The position numbers were made by a program, and so were the translations under genes. Shown here one piece after another: positions 62,000 to 64,000 of a stretch of DNA of 64,000 nucleotides (position 1 is the first letter of the stretch; each line of letters begins with the position of its first letter). The stretch is from the NCBI RefSeq assembly GCF_000168975.1, contig NZ_AAUW01000009.1, positions 1 through 64,000 on the forward strand, written 5' to 3'. Source of the DNA: Roseibium aggregatum IAM 12614. GTDB taxonomy: Bacteria > Pseudomonadota > Alphaproteobacteria > Rhizobiales > Stappiaceae. A model generated the notes under the pieces. It saw only the letters and a list, made by a program, of their open reading frames with translations. It ran no database searches and was not told the DNA's origin.

Positions 62000-62982
62000 T
62001 GGGCTCTCCCTTCGCCAAGTGTTTTAGCAAGTCCGCGTTCGAAATCGATCTGCGGCCGCCAGCTCAGCAGTCGCGCAGCCTTGGAAATGTCGAGGCTCTG
62101 CCGGAAGGCGAAGAGACCAAGCGTATAAGGCGTTGCCAGAGGTTCGCCTGCACCCGGCACAACCAGGCTCGCCCTCTCCCGAAGCCTTGCCGCCAAAATC
62201 GCCGGAGCGAGGGGGCGCTTTCGCCAGCGCACCGGAACACCCCTGGCGGCACAGACCCGGTCGACAATGAAGCGTATTGGTAAAGGCTCACCGCCGGAAA
62301 TGTTGAACGTCTCGCCCTCACATGCAGGAGAGGCTTCAAGGGCGGCGTCGATGGCTGAGAGCAGATCCTCGACGTGGGTCAGGTCGATGGAGGCTGTTCC
62401 CTCCCTGAAAAGCGGCAAGGGCCGCTTATGGGCCGCGGCAAGCAAACGAGGCAGAAGGGTCGTGTCCCCGGCGCCGTAAAGGCCTCGTGGGCGCAGGTTG
62501 ATCGGGCCAAGGTCGGCACGCGCAAGCACCAGTCGCTCTGCATCGGCCTTGGTTGCCGCATAGGCGTTGATGGGCGGCGGCAGCGGTTCATATTCCCGAA
62601 CGTTTTCCTTGTCCTTCATCTCGAAAGTGACAGTGGGCGAGGAAATGTTGACGAAGCGGCGCACGCCAAGCTTGCCGGCAAGATCAAGCATGTGTTTTGT
62701 CCCGGTGACATTCGCCGCCACGAAGGCGTTTCGCGGCCCCCACGGGGCGGAGAGCGCAGCGCAGTGAACAACGGCGCTGACCGGACCAAAGGGTGCGAAC
62801 TGGTCTGGGTCGCAGGGGCGGGACAGATCCATGCGCACGACATCGAAGCCCTCGGCCTCAAGGTGCTGACAGTGGAATTCGTTGCGGCCAAGCGCGACGG
62901 GGTTAGCGCCCTTCGCGCGCAAATGACGGATCAGCGTGCCGCCCAGAAATCCCGTCGCTCCCGTCACCAGCAAACGCCCCAT
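61996..62982 (-). CDS. NAD(P)-dependent extended SDR, OleD-like
   Basis: This 328-residue protein has LLVTGATGFLGGTLIRHL near residue 4, VVHCAALSAPWGPRNAFVAANVTGTKHMLDLA near 72 (quoted in part) and the catalytic NAYAATKADAE (Y-x3-K) near 140. It resembles OleD (2-alkyl-3-oxoalkanoate reductase), with the AxWG segment before ANVxGT. It would reduce the keto product of the FabH/OleA-like enzyme. ATG 62982 has GGAGG 7 bases upstream. TTG 62988 is too close to that site. It starts 2 bases after the previous stop. Confidence 0.82.
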   Translation of the reverse strand: MGRLLVTGATGFLGGTLIRHLRAKGANPVALGRNEFHCQHLEAEGFDVVRMDLSRPCDPDQFAPFGPVSAVVHCAALSAPWGPRNAFVAANVTGTKHMLDLAGKLGVRRFVNISSPTVTFEMKDKENVREYEPLPPPINAYAATKADAERLVLARADLGPINLRPRGLYGAGDTTLLPRLLAAAHKRPLPLFREGTASIDLTHVEDLLSAIDAALEASPACEGETFNISGGEPLPIRFIVDRVCAARGVPVRWRKRPLAPAILAARLRERASLVVPGAGEPLATPYTLGLFAFRQSLDISKAARLLSWRPQIDFERGLAKTLGEGRAH

Positions 62983-62984
62983 GG

Positions 62985-63998
62985 TCAAACCTCCAGGGCC
63001 ATGCCGCCAAAGGTGACACCGGCGGATGTCCCGAGCAACAGGATACGCATGCCGGGTTCTATCCGGCCCTGGCGCCAGGCAATGTCGAGCGCGGTCGGCA
63101 GCGACGCTGCAATCTGGTTGCCATGTGTGTTGCCGATGTCGACCACGCGGCTGCGCTCCATCCCGGTTTCCCGGATCATGTGCTCAAGCGCGAGCGGGCT
63201 TGCCTGATGTGGCACGACGAGATCGATATCCTGCCGGTTCCAGCCGGCTTTCGACAGCAGTTCGTCGACGAACTGCGGAAAGTGCTTGTGCGTGACCCGG
63301 AAGAGATCCTTGCCGTCCATGTGAAACACGGCATGACGGGCAAAGGTCTCGCGGTCCTTGTGAAAATCGAACCGTGTGCCGCCGGCTCCGATCTCACACG
63401 CGGCATAGGCGGATGGGTAGGTCCGCAGCAGCGAGGCTGCAATGCCAGGGCCGTTTTCGTCTCCTGTCGTCAGAACGGTTGCGGCCGCACCGTCGCCAAA
63501 CAGGGCGGCAACGTCGGGTTGGTCTTCCCATGGCAAGGCACGCGAGGCGATATCCGCCGCAAACACCAGCACTGCCGCGGCTTGCCCGAGCGCAAGTTTG
63601 TTGGCGGCAAGCTCAAAAGCGCTCAGGAAGGAAAGACAGGTGGCATTGACGTCGTAGGCTGCCGCCGTGCCATCCGCAAAACCCAGTCTCTGCATCACCA
63701 GCGGCGCGGTTGCCGGAAGGGTCTGGTAGGGAATGCCGCAAGCGCCAACGACGAGATCAACGTCCTTCGGCGTTCGGCCTGCTTTTTCAAGCGCAGCTTC
63801 GCAGGCCGCAACCGCCAGATCTATCTGGCTTTCCTCTGCTGCGACGAACCGGCTTGAAACGCCGGACAGTGTTTTTAAATGCCCGGTCGGGAACCCAAGT
63901 CGATGGTCAAGAGTTTCCGAAGTGATGGACTGTGCTGGCAAGGCATGCCCAGTGCCGGCAATTCTGACGGGAAGAATGGATGCGGCCTCCGTTAGCAC
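62985..63998 (-). CDS. FabH/OleA-like 3-oxoacyl synthase III family protein (may extend past window edge)
   Basis: This 337-residue thiolase-fold enzyme holds the full Cys-His-Asn triad: DVNATCLSFLSAFELA near residue 119, VVPHQASPLALEHM near 261 and DIGNTHGNQIAASL near 288. It condenses acyl chains. FabH uses acyl-CoA and malonyl-ACP, and OleA joins two acyl-CoAs. The visible start is GTG 63998, two bases from the edge, so the true start may lie outside. It is the first visible gene of the six-gene operon. Confidence 0.83.
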   Translation of the reverse strand: MLTEAASILPVRIAGTGHALPAQSITSETLDHRLGFPTGHLKTLSGVSSRFVAAEESQIDLAVAACEAALEKAGRTPKDVDLVVGACGIPYQTLPATAPLVMQRLGFADGTAAAYDVNATCLSFLSAFELAANKLALGQAAAVLVFAADIASRALPWEDQPDVAALFGDGAAATVLTTGDENGPGIAASLLRTYPSAYAACEIGAGGTRFDFHKDRETFARHAVFHMDGKDLFRVTHKHFPQFVDELLSKAGWNRQDIDLVVPHQASPLALEHMIRETGMERSRVVDIGNTHGNQIAASLPTALDIAWRQGRIEPGMRILLLGTSAGVTFGGMALEV

Positions 63999-64000
63999 AC

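Overview
The window is high-GC DNA with long, densely packed operons. It looks like an alphaproteobacterium, most likely of the Stappiaceae/Hyphomicrobiales type (Roseibium/Labrenzia-like). The evidence is the codon use, a DUF6867-type gene inside a liv operon, a SqrR/BigR-type operator over sulfide genes, and alphaproteobacterial REP-like palindromes. That taxonomic call is inference. No rRNA, tRNA or CRISPR array was seen.

Layout. 1-4375: a minus-strand sulfide/sulfur operon (two YeeE/YedE half-transporters, an MBL persulfide-dioxygenase-like enzyme, a phosphatase-SQR fusion, then a SulP permease) behind an ATTC-N8-GAAT operator. 4376-8607: a possible small gene, a DedA-PAP2-LssY fusion protein and polyphosphate:AMP phosphotransferase. 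8661-9841: an IS110-family element that has split a REP-like palindrome. Its upstream non-coding end can be read as a bridge RNA whose guides match its own target and donor ends. 9873-17322: amino-acid and organic-acid metabolism (class V aminotransferase, N-formylglutamate amidohydrolase, FAD oxidoreductase, glutaryl-CoA dehydrogenase with a divergent LysR regulator) and a YegS-like lipid kinase.

17416-27084: surface-glycan genes. An AT-rich island (about 17640-24229) begins inside a sulfotransferase gene and ends exactly at the stop codon of a glycosyltransferase-like gene. GC-rich FkbM, GT4 and GT2 genes follow. 27269-36091: acyl-CoA catabolism. A CoA ligase, SDR, MaoC, nitronate monooxygenase-like, ACAD10/11-like dehydrogenase and aminoglycoside-phosphotransferase-like kinase resemble the 4-hydroxyacyl-CoA phosphorylation route of levulinate catabolism (lva), followed by a convergent FadJ/FadB-like protein. 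36191-37616: TrmO and an HTH/periplasmic-binding-fold regulator.

37922-43458: a complete branched-chain amino-acid ABC transporter operon with terminator. 43873-49815: a PotABCD-type ABC transporter followed by creatinase, suggesting creatine or guanidino-compound use. 50446-55442: a five-gene partner-switching signalling operon. It holds a SpoIIE-type phosphatase with Cache and HAMP regions, an intact HATPase/STAS pair, and a degenerate HATPase/STAS pair in which the STAS domain is fused to a methyltransferase. 55869-57791: an RraA-like protein and an ATP-grasp enzyme. 57776-63998: a tightly coupled six-gene minus-strand operon (FabH/OleA-like, OleD-like reductase, MBL hydrolase, PaaK/CapK-like adenylating enzyme, GNAT-like protein, Rieske oxygenase). 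I do not recognise it as a described pathway.

The three parts most worth a second look are the legible bridge RNA of the IS110 element, the partner-switch operon with its methyltransferase output, and the terminal six-gene biosynthetic operon.
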